A stretch of DNA of 64,000 nucleotides from Hymenochaete sp. R1 (taxonomy: Eukaryota; Basidiomycota; Agaricomycetes; Hymenochaetales; Hymenochaetaceae). Shown piece by piece: positions 1-13,200 of this stretch. The stretch lies in contig JAFREE010000060.1 in NCBI GenBank assembly GCA_019400425.1, forward strand, positions 62,001 through 126,000. Reading direction: 5' to 3'. A model generated the notes under the pieces. It worked only from the letters and a program-made list of their open reading frames with translations, was not told where the DNA came from and did no database searches. Position 1 is the stretch's first letter, and each line of letters opens with the position of its first letter. Made by a program: the position numbers and the translations under genes.

Positions 1-115
1 ATTATAAAGGAAGTATTGCCTTGCAAATGATTTTGATTTCTTTTACAAGAAAAATAGTACAGCGTGAGTATGGCTTCACTTTTATGTGTCGTGTCGTGCG
101 GTCTACTTTTCTACT

Positions 116-2415
116 CTACTCGTCCTGGCCTGCAATAATCACGTCGTCTGAATATGGAAAGGGTCAACGTCTGCGAACGAGGGAAGCTTGAAGAAGAGAA
201 GGGACTCGAAATACACTGACCTATCTTCAACACTGCCCGGACCAGTTGGGTCGCCAGAAGATACTGCTGCCGTTTCGAAATCAAGGGGTCGAACACAAAT
301 TGCCTCTTCATGTCTAAAGAAACTCCGTCAGAAAACGCGCAGAGAACAGGATACGGAAAAAAAAAGAGAAAGACGCGTTCACTCACCATTGTCTCCCTTA
401 CCCATGCAATCGATGCCTAGACGGGTGTTCCCCTCAGCAACCTGCCGACTTCGCACCTCCGCCAACGTCTCAATCGGCGGGAGCCCGGAGTTCTCAGCGA
501 GCGCGAGCGGGACAGAGTCCAGCGCGGATGCAAATGCGCGCATGGCGTATTGCTCTATCGAGGGGATCTATACATGCAATCGCACAGCGCGTGACATTCG
601 TATCGTGAAGTAGAACAAGAAACGGGTAAGAGAAGAAGAGAGGGGAAGGAGAGGGGAAGACGGACCTGGTCGGCGGCGTCAGAGACGGCGATTGAGCAGC
701 TGATGTCGGCGGCCCCGCCTCCGTATACGACGCGGTTGTCGACGACCAAGTTCCGGACGACGCAGATGGCATCGTGTAAAGCCCGTTTCGCTTCGTCGAT
801 GATCTATTAATGCCCCAATATTAAGTGCCACCTCCTACCCGTATGAGAAGCGTGCAATTTTTTTTCATACCATTTTGTTCGACCCTCGGACGAAGATCGT
901 GACAGCACGCGTGTTAGCGCAGTCTTCGACAACAAGCATCTTGTCTTTTGTGGTTCCGAAGGAAATCTCGCGCACGATGCCTGCTTTGCCGAGCTTTTCT
1001 GGTGTTAGGTCTTCAAAGCGGGGAACGATGCGGCCGTTCGTCGCGATTGCAATGAGCTGAGAGGTAAGGAGAAAAAAGGTGTACGCGCTCAGTCTTCAAG
1101 TTGCCTACTAAGGATAATAATGCGCATATGCTCACCTCAATCTCGGGCCCGCCGACCCATCGCACAGCAGGTAATTCATTCTGCATCAACAAATGGTTCG
1201 CTTCATCGTCAAAGCCCCACTGACAAATGACCAGATTCGCCCCAGTATCCTTCACGCGCTTGATCATGTCCGTGAACTTCTCCTTCTCGTACTCCCTCAG
1301 CTTCTTGTACTCCTCCACACTCGTGATGTCTAGCTTGTGCTTCGTCTTCGGGCGCGGCGGCTCGAAAGGACACGTGAGAATCGCGAGGCGCGCATCTTTG
1401 ACAGAGCTCGGCATGCCCGGGTGCGACATGTCCTTGTCAATGAGGACACCTTTGATGAGCTGGATATCCGAGAGCGACCCGCCGACTTTGCCGTCGACTT
1501 TGATGAGATCGAAAAGGACGTCCCGGCGGGAGAGGTCTGCGACGGAGAGGACGGCGTCGACAGCGATCTGGGCAAAGTGCTCGTGGTCTTTTGAAACGCT
1601 GTTTATAGATGAGCACCGTTCTTGAGAGATGTTGAATTGACGTACATTTTGCTGCCCAAACTCGTCATCGCTGTTTTTAGCAGGTTGGAGGTGTTCTGCT
1701 TCGAGAACTCGACCTCGTCTGATATGCTGTCTAAATGCTTAACGGCCAACGCGCACGCTCGTTCAAAGCCATCTGCTATCCTCGTCGGGTGGATGCCACG
1801 ATCTAGTAAAGCCTCGCTTTGTTCGAGAAGGGCACCAGCAAGGACTTCGAAAGAAATGTACGTGAATTCTGACTGCGGAAATACGAGCAATCAATTGAAA
1901 AACGTACCTACGACACCAGTTGTGCCATCACCGATCTCGTCGTCCTGGCTCTTCGATAGCTGCACAAGAAGCTTTGCAATCTGGTGGTCTACTTCCATTT
2001 GTCCGAGAATGGTTGCACCATCGTTGGTGACATTGATATCCCCGTCCGGAGAAATCAAGATTTTGTCAAGGCCTGATTAGAGCATATAAGTAGTGAATAA
2101 ATATTGTAAATATCAGGACCGCGCAAACCTCTGGGACCCAACGAAGTTTTAACGATGTTGGATACAGCCCTAGCAGCCAGAATATGCGACTAGATGCACG
2201 AAAATCAGCATCGGGAGGTTGTTGTTGTCAAAGTGCACTATTATTATTACTTTTATTGCCCCGACGCCATGGCTTCTGATTTTTTTCTGCTGCTCCCTGA
2301 CGATAATAAACGGTCGACCGTACTATAGTAACGCTTAATGCAATGATGACGAGCTATTTCAAAGTAAAGCACTGCGCACCTCGTCAGTAGTGTATACAGC
2401 CTGTTGTTGAGCCAT
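116..2415 (-). CDS. CCT5: T-complex protein 1 subunit epsilon (CCT epsilon)
   Basis: Subunit of the eight-membered cytosolic chaperonin TRiC/CCT, which folds actin, tubulin and other proteins with ATP. The spliced product begins [12 protein letters not shown] at 2415 and reads through typical group II chaperonin blocks: [17 protein letters not shown], the ATPase motif GDGTTGVV (around 1,900-1,930), [10 protein letters not shown] and [13 protein letters not shown] (near 1,200-1,350), [10 protein letters not shown] (near 730) and [10 protein letters not shown]. The [11 protein letters not shown] and GGPEIE blocks are specific to epsilon among CCT subunits. The last intron runs from about 222 to 149; splicing it gives the ending [13 protein letters not shown] and a TAG at 116-118, matching the usual epsilon C-terminus, whereas reading straight on does not. 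At least eight short introns are needed. It is divergent from the PP2A gene, with about 195 bases between the starts. Identity is very secure; individual exon borders less so. Confidence 0.95.
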
Positions 2416-2609
2416 GGTGGGGTCGAGGGAGGACGAGGATGTGGATGCCCTTGGACGCGAGTACTCGGACTCGGAGTAGATGGAATGTGACTGACACGCG
2501 GTCACGGCGGCAGCGAGCAGAGGAGAGCATCGTTCACCGCTTTCACTTCATCTTCTTCTTCCTCGACGCTCAACAACACTCAATTATATCACTCGGTTAG
2601 ACTACAGAC
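2416..2609. promoter_or_regulatory. Shared divergent promoter region CCT5 / PP2A
   Basis: Only about 195 bases separate the two start codons, so both 5' leaders and promoters must lie here or overlap. A CT-rich run (tcatcttcttcttcctcg, about 2546-2563) precedes the PP2A start, as is common in fungal leaders. No convincing TATA box is visible. Confidence 0.45.
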
Positions 2610-3965
<1,356 letters not shown>

Positions 3966-4406
3966 TATACATACACGAGTTGCTACAGGACTTTTGCCTC
4001 TGTTCATCTGTACATTGTTAGCAACGATTATCAATCCCGCTTCCGTTATTACACGCATTGTTGGGCATCGGGATTGGGCCACTGAACACTTGACCTTGAA
4101 CCTCGCAAGCACCGCTTCGCTCCTCATACCTCTTTTCCAGTTTCCAGTTTCCTTCTTTCTGCAATATCTAAACTCAAGATTCGATCGAGTTCCCACGACC
4201 CTCCTTCTAAATCCAAACTCTTAGTAAGGATGGAAGGAAGGGGTATTGGGGGCTTTGGAGGGGTGCGGGAGTTGGTACAAAGTCGTATTGCATGTAAGTT
4301 ACTATGGAGATACAAACGAATTTCCGGATATCCCGTACTAGTACACTGCGAGCAGAGGGGGGAAAGAAGTACATGCGTTGTTTTCACATAAGAATTATCA
4401 AGTTCA
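3966..4406. other. Intergenic, convergent 3' ends (PP2A / acyl-CoA ligase)
   Basis: Holds the 3' UTRs of two convergent genes. The open frames here have no recognisable protein features and I see no RNA gene. Confidence 0.5.
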
Positions 4407-6776
4407 TCATAACTTCGAAATCCCCAGAAGCCCTCCCCTCTTCTTTCCTTCCCCACTCCCGGCCTGCCTTCCCTTCACGTACCTATCAACCAATTCCCTC
4501 CTCAACACCTTCCCCGTCGCACTCTTCGGTATCTCACCAACGACCTCCATACCGCCGCTCAGCCACTTATACCGACTCAGCTGCTCCCTTACCCACGTAT
4601 CCAGCCTCTTCAACGCCTCTTCAGCGCCTAAAGATGCACCGGAAGGACTCAGCACGATCCACGCGCGCGGAAGCTTCTCGTCGCGGGCTAGAGGCATGTG
4701 AGAATGGGATCGCGAGTGTTGATGGGAATGAGAGTGGGGAGGCGGGATGCCTGCCACTGCTGCGTCGATGGCGAGGGCGTCGGGGTGCGAGAGGAGAACG
4801 CGCTCGATCTCGGACGGTGATACTTGGGCCCCAGAGATCTTGAGGGTATCTTTAGCGCGGTCGGCGTAACTGGTGAAAAGATGAGAATGTGAGATGAAAA
4901 AGACTGTTCAAAAGAAGTTTTGCGTTCGATGGACAGATAAATGTCTCACAAGAATAAGCCGTCTTTGGATACTCGGAACTGGTCGCCTGTACGGAGCCAC
5001 CCATTTGGGAGAAACGTTTCTCTGGTAGCCTTCCCGTCCCCCCAATATCCCATAGCGGCATTACCGCCTTTTCCCCCAAACACGGAGAAGAAAGTATTGA
5101 CATCGTAATATCAATCAGACCACAGTACAATGTAGCAGAACTGGGCAAAAAGCTCACCTTTGATCCACAACTCCCCTGGCTCGTCGTAATCCGCTTCGTT
5201 GCCGTCTTCTTTTACGATCCGCGCCTCGTGCCCTGGCACAAGGATACCTGTGCTCCGAGGGTCAGAAGGGACACCAAACTGGCTTAAACGCTGTCGGAAC
5301 AATGTACTGATTGTCTATGGGGAGTCATGCGTGTAAAGAAGGCAAATTTGAGCGCATCGAGCAAATAACATACCGCCTCGGATAGCCCATATCCTTCTAC
5401 CACAGATGACTCTTGTCCTTTCTCTGGTTGACCCAGCATCTTGCGAAACTTCTCTGAAAGCTCGGGTGATAAATATGCTGCTCCGCAGCCTGCCTGGATT
5501 ATACTCGATAAATCCGTTTGAGCAGCCTTTGGGGAGTGAACGAGCTGGTGAACGATAGATGGGACGACTGTGAGGAAGTTGACTTTATACCTATATATAA
5601 CAATTTTTGTCAGAGATGGAAACTAGCATTCCATTTCTTCCTTACTTTGGTATGGCCTCGAGGGCTTGATCAAGATTCCATTGAGGTAGAATGATCATTG
5701 TCTGAGGCGCAACAAGACCTCTATTCTGAGTTATAAACATTGTTATTTTTCGGAAACAAGAGAAGACATACTTGAGAATAGAGACGTGCAACCCGTACGA
5801 ATGATAGAAAGGCAAGAAACACAGGACCCTCGGTATATCAACGGAGTCTTGAGGCTGGAAAACAATAAGTGGAATAGTTCGAACAAGGCGAATAAAGGCA
5901 TAGAATGGTGCCCACCGAATTCATTTGTGCATCGTAGGACCTGGATGTGATCGTTTGCATGAGCGCGAAACAGATATTACCGTGTGAGATCATGACAGCT
6001 TATACATTCTGTCAGATAATACCTCGAAGAGCAATATAATACACACCTTTCGGTAATCCACTTGTTCCGCTTGAGAAGACGAGGTACGCTAATGTATCCT
6101 TCTCTGCGGGTACTACAGGCTGCCTTGGCAAACTACGTCTTCTCACATTTTCAATCACTTCGGAGAGGTCTACGTTATCTGAAGGATTTTGAGCTCTCGG
6201 CCCTCCGAATGTGTAAATATGTTTCGAGGGGATGCTGCTTTCCTTTGCCGCCTTCGTTGCGAGCTTTAGTAGGGACGGATGAACGAAGAGTCGAAGTCGA
6301 ATGTAATTTGCACTAGATTTCAGTTTGTTCAGCATGTAGACCAGCTCATTTTGGGTCGGCTTCGAAGGTACAAGACCAAAAGGAACCGTTATAAGGAGTG
6401 CGGCATGGACTAGCACGATATAGTCCTATATATGTGAAGCAAAAGCGGCCCGTCAGCCTGAGTATGCGCATGACCAATTCTAACGAAAGACAGGACACAC
6501 CAGGACGTTTGGCGACAGGATCACAATCAAATCCTTCATTCTCCCTTCACGACTTATACCCATTCCACCCTCATTCGAAGCTGCCGTAAGACCCGTTGCA
6601 CAGTCTCTCACTCGCTCCACGAAGTGGCCATATGTCCTCGCTTCACCGGTCAAAGCGTCGATGTGCACTACAAAGTCCCGAGAAATCTGGTTGGGAAGTT
6701 TCTCGAACAAAAGAGTATAATAATTGAGAGGAGGCAGGTCTGGCACAGGTGGGTAGAGACTCTTGACTCGAGGCAT
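4407..6776 (-). CDS. Acyl-CoA / 4-coumarate-CoA ligase-like enzyme, peroxisomal
   Basis: AMP-forming (ANL superfamily) ligase that would activate a carboxylic acid to its CoA thioester with ATP. Start chosen at 6776 (MPRVKSLYPPVPDLPPLNYY), since this is where the usual N-terminus begins. Motifs in order: the phosphate loop YLVFSSGTSGLPKG (near 6,080), ISHGN, PFYHSYG, EGYGLSEA, the A8 region TGDQF...ADRAKDTLKISG, GAQVSPSEIE, and the A10 lysine in GEIPKSATGKVLRREL. The product ends GISKL, a perfect PTS1 peroxisomal import signal (SKL). A His/Ser-rich insertion (HSHSHQHSRSHSH, near 4,700-4,740) sits in the C-terminal lid domain, which is unusual. Multiple introns. The acyl substrate (fatty acid or phenylpropanoid) cannot be told from sequence. 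Confidence 0.9.
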
Positions 6777-7204
6777 AGTTGTGTCGTCTTGAATCAGCAC
6801 TACAGCGAGCAAGGAGAAAACACGCGTAGATGGTAACCTGAAAGTAGGACGCTCTGTACCCGATACCGGGTCGAGCAACTATAAGTATAAGTATAAGTAT
6901 AACACATGAAAGTCAGGACTCTAGTCTGAAGTTCCATTCTCAGGTCGGCCGGAGCCAATTACGATCAATAGACTGTGAGAGGATTGAGAGAGAGAGGTAC
7001 GGTACGGTACGGTATGACGCGCGGATGGTGGCCGTCAATCCTCAAGACGCTATTTGTAAATATATCAACAGTCTCTCAGTTACTTCATTATTTTCACATG
7101 AAATTATTCACCCACGAATCGTACTCAAGTATATCTATTATACATATACATCCGTCAAGCAACGAAGAAGAAGGAATAATTTTTCGAAAAGCAATAACGA
7201 AAAC
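6777..7204. promoter_or_regulatory. Upstream region of the ligase gene with two short tandem repeats
   Basis: Contains about 3.7 copies of a TATAAG hexamer at 6880-6903, about 105 bases upstream of the ligase ATG, and about four copies of GGTAC at 6996-7014. The TATAAG array could act as a run of TATA-like elements for the minus-strand ligase gene. The region also carries the 3' end of the giant gene to its right. Confidence 0.4.
6880..6903. repeat. Tandem TATAAG hexamer repeat
   Basis: Direct reading shows TATAAG repeated nearly four times without interruption. It lies in the ligase 5' region. Confidence 0.8.
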
Positions 7205-10200
7205 TCAAGTCGTAAAAGCTACATTATTATCAAATACACAATCAGAAGTACTGGATGCATCCATTGTCTTATCTGCCTGTTTACTCTCTGCACCCAAAAA
7301 TTTAACAGAAGATTCAACCAGCCACGCATGAAGAATGTCCTTAGCCTCTGCCGTCAAATTATCAGCCGTCTGAGCTTTCGACCACGCACGAGGTTCGTGT
7401 TCAGGTTCATTCTGCGCCATGGAAGCCATGCTTGGGAACGAATGCGAGAATGACGTGCTCATCGGAGTCCGGTCAACTATTTCCAAAGACTGTCGCACAG
7501 TATTTGCCGAGCTTTGTGATAGAGGGAGAGGTAGAAGGTGCTTGTAGCCAAGATATCGCTGGACAATGCGAATGCGATCATACGTTCGACGGACGAGCAA
7601 TGGTGATCGAAGTACCGTCGTTCGTAGTGCCTGGCCCCCGTCCAAAGCCATATCCACATCCTCTATAGCCTCCGAGGCGAATGTTCGGGATGGCAAAGAG
7701 TTCATTGTCGAAGAAGCAGGGACGAAAGAGGGAGACAAGAAAGTCTGGGATGTATGTTCGATGGTCTGGATACTCATGTTCGGTCGCTTGCCGCCCCACG
7801 ATTGCTTTGAAGCATTGGCATCCGCTACTCCGAGAGAGAAACTTGAAAAAGAAGTGGGTAACGTGACATTCGCATCCGATGCACCTAGGCGGGGAGAGGC
7901 GTCCGGCGTTGATGCTGATGATCCGGATTTGAAGCGAGGCTTAGAATAGATAGTGCTCTGCCTCACGTTCTTGAGCTTTGGGGATTTGTACATGGTAGAC
8001 GATGATTGATCCTGAAGATATCCGTTGAGCGTGGCCATTTTCTCGTGCATCAGCGTCCGAAGTTGGATAAATAAGGGAGACCTTCGCAGACAGATATATT
8101 CTAACATAGACCACAAGACATAGTCGATGAGACGGGGAGAAGGAAGATCTGTTGTACTTTGTCTCTTGTAATTTCCGTGGGTAGGCGAAGTCGGTCTGGA
8201 CGTCGGAATGGTCGTATTTGAGAAGGGGTCGACAAGAAGTGTCTGAGAGGATGAATGATTCATGAGTTGACCCGAGGACTTGTCCAGCAACTCGCTAAAC
8301 GAGGCATTGGAGATCGGCGACGGAATTGGTGATGGCGGACCTGAATGTATGTCACTCCGGAAGATGAAGTTTGAGCTCCCGTCTTGAAGTATTGTCCTCA
8401 AGATCCCGCCAACATGCACCCATGCACTTGGAAACGCTTTCGATATATCTTCCTCCCCACGATACATCACTGCTTTCAGAGCAACGAATACGACGACGAG
8501 TCGTACAGACATCGCAATATTGCTCTGGCCCGATGGACGACGCTTTGGTCTCCTAAGGGATCTGGTCGGTTCCAACGAAGGATCATCAGAGATATCTGAA
8601 TGTGTAAACGATGCAGATCTTCGGATTGAGCCTCTAGACGATGTAAGGCTCGGAATAGTGGAACTTTTGAGAGCCGTCACCGAAAACGTCAGTAACTGCG
8701 CCCAGGCCCGTGCATGTGCATCTTGTCTCCAGCTGTCCGTCCACTGAGTATTCAGAGCCAACTCTTTGGTCGTCCGCAGCTGGAAAATAAATGGAAGAAC
8801 GATGCCCGACATGAACGCCGGAGAAGGATCCCGCTTCTCGATTTCTGCCACAACGTCTGCATTCAATAGACAAACCGCCTGAGCCAAGAGTGCCACTAAA
8901 TTTGGCACAAACTTTAGAGAAGACAGCAGGTTTTCCTGTGCGGCAAGCTCGCACACCTCCAGAGCCGCACCGCAGACCTGATTCACTACAACATCCGCAA
9001 ACTTCGTCTCGTTAGCAAACGTCGGTGAACCGGAAAGGTTGCTTAGACATTTGAGTAGTCCAGAAAGGTCGAGTACATTCCCATGCGCTTTGATCACAGG
9101 TATGAGATCCTTCAAAAGGGACACCGTGTACTTTACATCTTGCCGAACGATGAAGGTTTCCCCGATCTGATCCATGAATTGCTTGACTGATTCAACCGCT
9201 TCACTTGATGGCGAAGCATCCTTGAGTAGCAACTTCATAAGTTCGATGGACCTCTGGAGAGACGTTACGCGATGAGCACCACCCGCTTTGACGTACGAGG
9301 CGAAGAGCATAAGGTAGTCTGAACGCATTGCTTGAGCGTCGCACGGCGTCGGATTCCCTGACGATTTCTCGGGCAATTTTTCTTCCCCGATATTGACTTC
9401 GGGGGGCAATTTTGCCTTTGTCAACAACCCATCTTGTCCCCTCACTTTCACCAGTTTCGAAGAAATGATGTTTGCAAGGGCATCAACGCCATCACGGAGA
9501 ACATTACGTGCCGTATCGGATGCATTGTACAGATGAGGGACAAGGAACCGGAAAAGGCGAAGGAAGTATTGGGCTCTGCGGATTGTAGGGTCATGCGCAA
9601 TGACAGTTAGCACCATCTTAACGATGTTGTCCGGCAGAAAACGTTTGTTGTCAAAAATATCGATCGATAATGAGCTCTGGAGCTTCTCGGTGTTGGCTCG
9701 CCCCTCCTTCCTTAAAGATGTGAGGAATAGTTGGGGTCTTTCATCAGCTGTGATGGCTAATGCTGTTTCGTCCTCTTGTGGTTTCGTAGCGTCGCGTATA
9801 CCAGCGGCGTCGAACGATGATGGATTCCATTTCAGAGTCGAGAGGAGATGATATGTGGTGCTCGCAACCCAGTGCCCATCCACCGAGGGTTGGATGACGA
9901 TATTGGACACGACTTGTAGCGCTTGATACACAAAAGTTTCTTCGTGAGCGGCAAAGAATCGATGGAATGCATACTCGATAGCTTCTCGAGCACTGCTGTC
10001 ACCTTCTGCTTCGCAATATACTTTGACGAGAGCAGGAAGAAAGAGTGTGAAGCCAGTTCCCGAAGACATTAGCCGCCGGAAACGAGTACTTGCGATCATA
10101 TAGACTATTTAAGATATGAGACTACGATACTCTGATCAATTATAAGGATGACTGACCGATTAACGCATGCGAAATTATACCTATATCGTCCTTGTGCCGC

Positions 10201-13200
10201 AACATGATACGATTTACGCCATCCAGAAATACAGATAGTTCGGCTCGATCGTTCAGATGTCTCGAGACGCATCGAAAGAGCTCTGCAACAAGCAGAAGGT
10301 GTGACCTTGAAAATGACAAAGACAGTCTCAAGCTCGTCTTGCTTTGATCTGCGAAATGATGCGTGCGGGTCCTCGACGGCAAAACAGAATCGTCGTCATC
10401 GTAAAAGAGAATATTAGGTAGCACTAATTTCGTCCACGTCTTTCGAATGATATGCGCATCCTGCGGGTTGCGCTTCAGCATATCCGTTGCAAAGAGATTC
10501 TGGGCTGTGCGAATCATGGTGACGTATATCAAATCTTCTGGACAATCCTCGAAAGGATTAGCGTTCGGATCGGTCCCCCTTGGAAACATCGGTCCAGCCA
10601 GAGCTGCGTCCGAGAAATACAGCGAGCCTGAAGGGAAGAGGAAGACCTCGATCTTTGCTCGTCTGATTGCTCGGACGGACATATCGCTGACTTGCGGTGC
10701 CAGCTTTGCAAGAAGAGGAGCCGCCTGGGAGAAATTATATAAAGCGGAGGGAGAATCGGTGTGCTTGGCTAGGTATTTTAAGAACCCAGCCAAATGATTA
10801 AAGGCGTGATGCGTCAAGCGTGGAGGAAGCAGCCGTTGGAGGCCGGTGAGGTGGCGCAGAGCTGTGATAGCCAGGTCAATGGATCGACGCTCATCTGACA
10901 AGAAATTGAAGGCAAGTCGGCAGAGAACAGAGGGGTCATCTCTCATGTAATCAAGAATCAGACTTTGTGCAGGTGATGCAACGGAAAAGTCGCTATCCAA
11001 TGCCAATTTTGCCAGCGGGAAGAAAATGGCCACAAGTGGTTCGACGAAAACTGGCCGTCGTTTGCCGGAGGTGCCGACCGTTGATGAATTCCGTCTAACT
11101 ACGCCATTGCTTCCTGCAGGTGAAGGTGACTTTGTCGGTGTATTTCCTGGACTTGGAGTTGAACTATTCCCGTGGTCGGATGCTGAATGACCTTCCGTAA
11201 CGAGATCAGATCCTGCGAATTGATCCAATTGTGTCGTCCCAAGTAAAGACATCGGTGTTCGCCTCCATTCAAGCTGTTGGTCTACCGGCTGTTCCTCGTC
11301 GGCCCATCCAATCTCGTTCAGGCGCCTTCGCATGTCAAGAGGGAGAACATGCTTCTTGCCGCCAATAATTTCTTCAACGTCGTTATGTGGGATGAATTTA
11401 CTGTCGCCCACGTCGGTCGCAACGAAGTTCAAGGGAGGCCTGGCTAACTTGAACGGCCGACGAAATGACCTATCGGTGATGAACGTGAGGTTAAGCAACT
11501 GGAAACGCCAATTGGTCAAGATGCCTAATTTGATCACCGCTTCGCGCCGCACAGTTGATAGTGGACTAATGCGCATCATACAAGATCATTATTTGCTCGT
11601 ATTTGAACTAAAAATAGTCTCCTTACCTTTGTAGATGGGCGGTCACCAGACCAACAAATTTATCATGGGCCTTCTCCGCGCATTGCATGCACATGAAACA
11701 AGCCTGTATATAGCTGTGTCAGTGAATCCTAGCACTGATGTTTTGCTTTTAGAGTCTACGTACGTTGATGACCGCCTCCGCATTCTCCTTCATAAGGCAA
11801 TGATCCCACAATAAAGGGCTCAATTGAACATAGTCATCATGCTTGAGAGCGCCACACATAGCCACAATGAGCTTTAAGTGGCTATATAGAGGGTCGCTTG
11901 AGAGAGATGCTATCAATTCGCGCCTTGTCTGTAGCAGCTCTTGTCGCGAATCAGGGGCAGATTCCTGGAACGTGCTTCTTTGTGGAGAGAATATGGCCGT
12001 ATTCCGTTTCTACATTTACGTCAACCAATTGGCTAAGTGTTTAGAAGTGATCGGGTAGTTTTACCTGATGTGCAGGTTTGAAATTGGTTTCAACGAGATC
12101 GTACACCTCGTCAACGTCCTGCCAGACGTCGGAAATTGTTTCATCAGATAACTCGACGTTGGCTTCTCCATCGTTATTTGCACAATGTATTGTCCAGTTT
12201 AGAATGCGAGTCAACCAAGTCGGCCTGAAGAAAGAGTCAGTAAACCACACGGGGTAGATATAATCATAGACTGACGATTTCAGACTCCTTGTCAGCAACC
12301 GTATCTCTAGGAATAATGCAGAGAATAAGGCTCGCTGGGATGGTGCGAAAAGTAAAGTTTCTTCCTGGGCGAATCATCAACAAACGCTAATATCTGGAGG
12401 GTGCACACGCGTACCTTGGCCTTGATCAAAACAGCAAGCCTTGTTTCCATTGTCGACACGAACTTTACTATCTTGGATATTACCAAGCCTGAACTCTGGG
12501 TTTGCATTAGTCAAAGACACAGGACACTAACATTGTCGTACCATTCTGTTGCTAGCCTTCTTATCGTTATCCACACGGGCAGTCCGGACACTGCCTATGA
12601 GCTCCAACAGGATAATAATTTGACCCAGTCGAGGCTTTCCCCAAGGAATTTTCGAATCCTGTCTTAACTTCCCTTTTGGCATATTTGTCGTAGAGCCGGG
12701 GTCGCTCATCAAAGCTACGCTTAGCATCTCAGCGTCCGATGTCCAAAAATTCGGTATGTACTTTGCGAGCATCAAGAGTATCGACAATTGTCTGGCAATC
12801 ACCTCGATTCTTGAAGAGGCCGCGCAAAGGAACAACGGCTTGTAGAAAACTTGAGGACACATTGTTGCGAGCAAGGAAAGTAGTCTCGAAAGAGGTTCGC
12901 ACGCTGCAGGAGGGTTGGCGTTGATCATTCTCTGAAATATCGCATGAAAAGGAGACCAGATTGTAGTCTATGGGATGCTTACTTCTTGAAATTGCGGTGT
13001 CATCAGGGCAGCGAAGCGCTTCCTTGAGTCTTCGGGGAGGCTGAGAAGTAAGTTATGCGCGATAGTCGGAGAAATCGACCAGTCGAAGTCCATCGCCTGA
13101 CGTAAAATTAGGGAGACATAAACCCAAGTGACGGTCACTCACTATATTCCGAACTTCTTTGTCGACCACAGCTTTCCAGCCTTTGGGTTTATCATGGGTC

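Noticed and set aside
188..613. Plus-strand ORF of 141 codons at the left edge
   Set aside because: Antisense to CCT5 exons, with no protein-like features.
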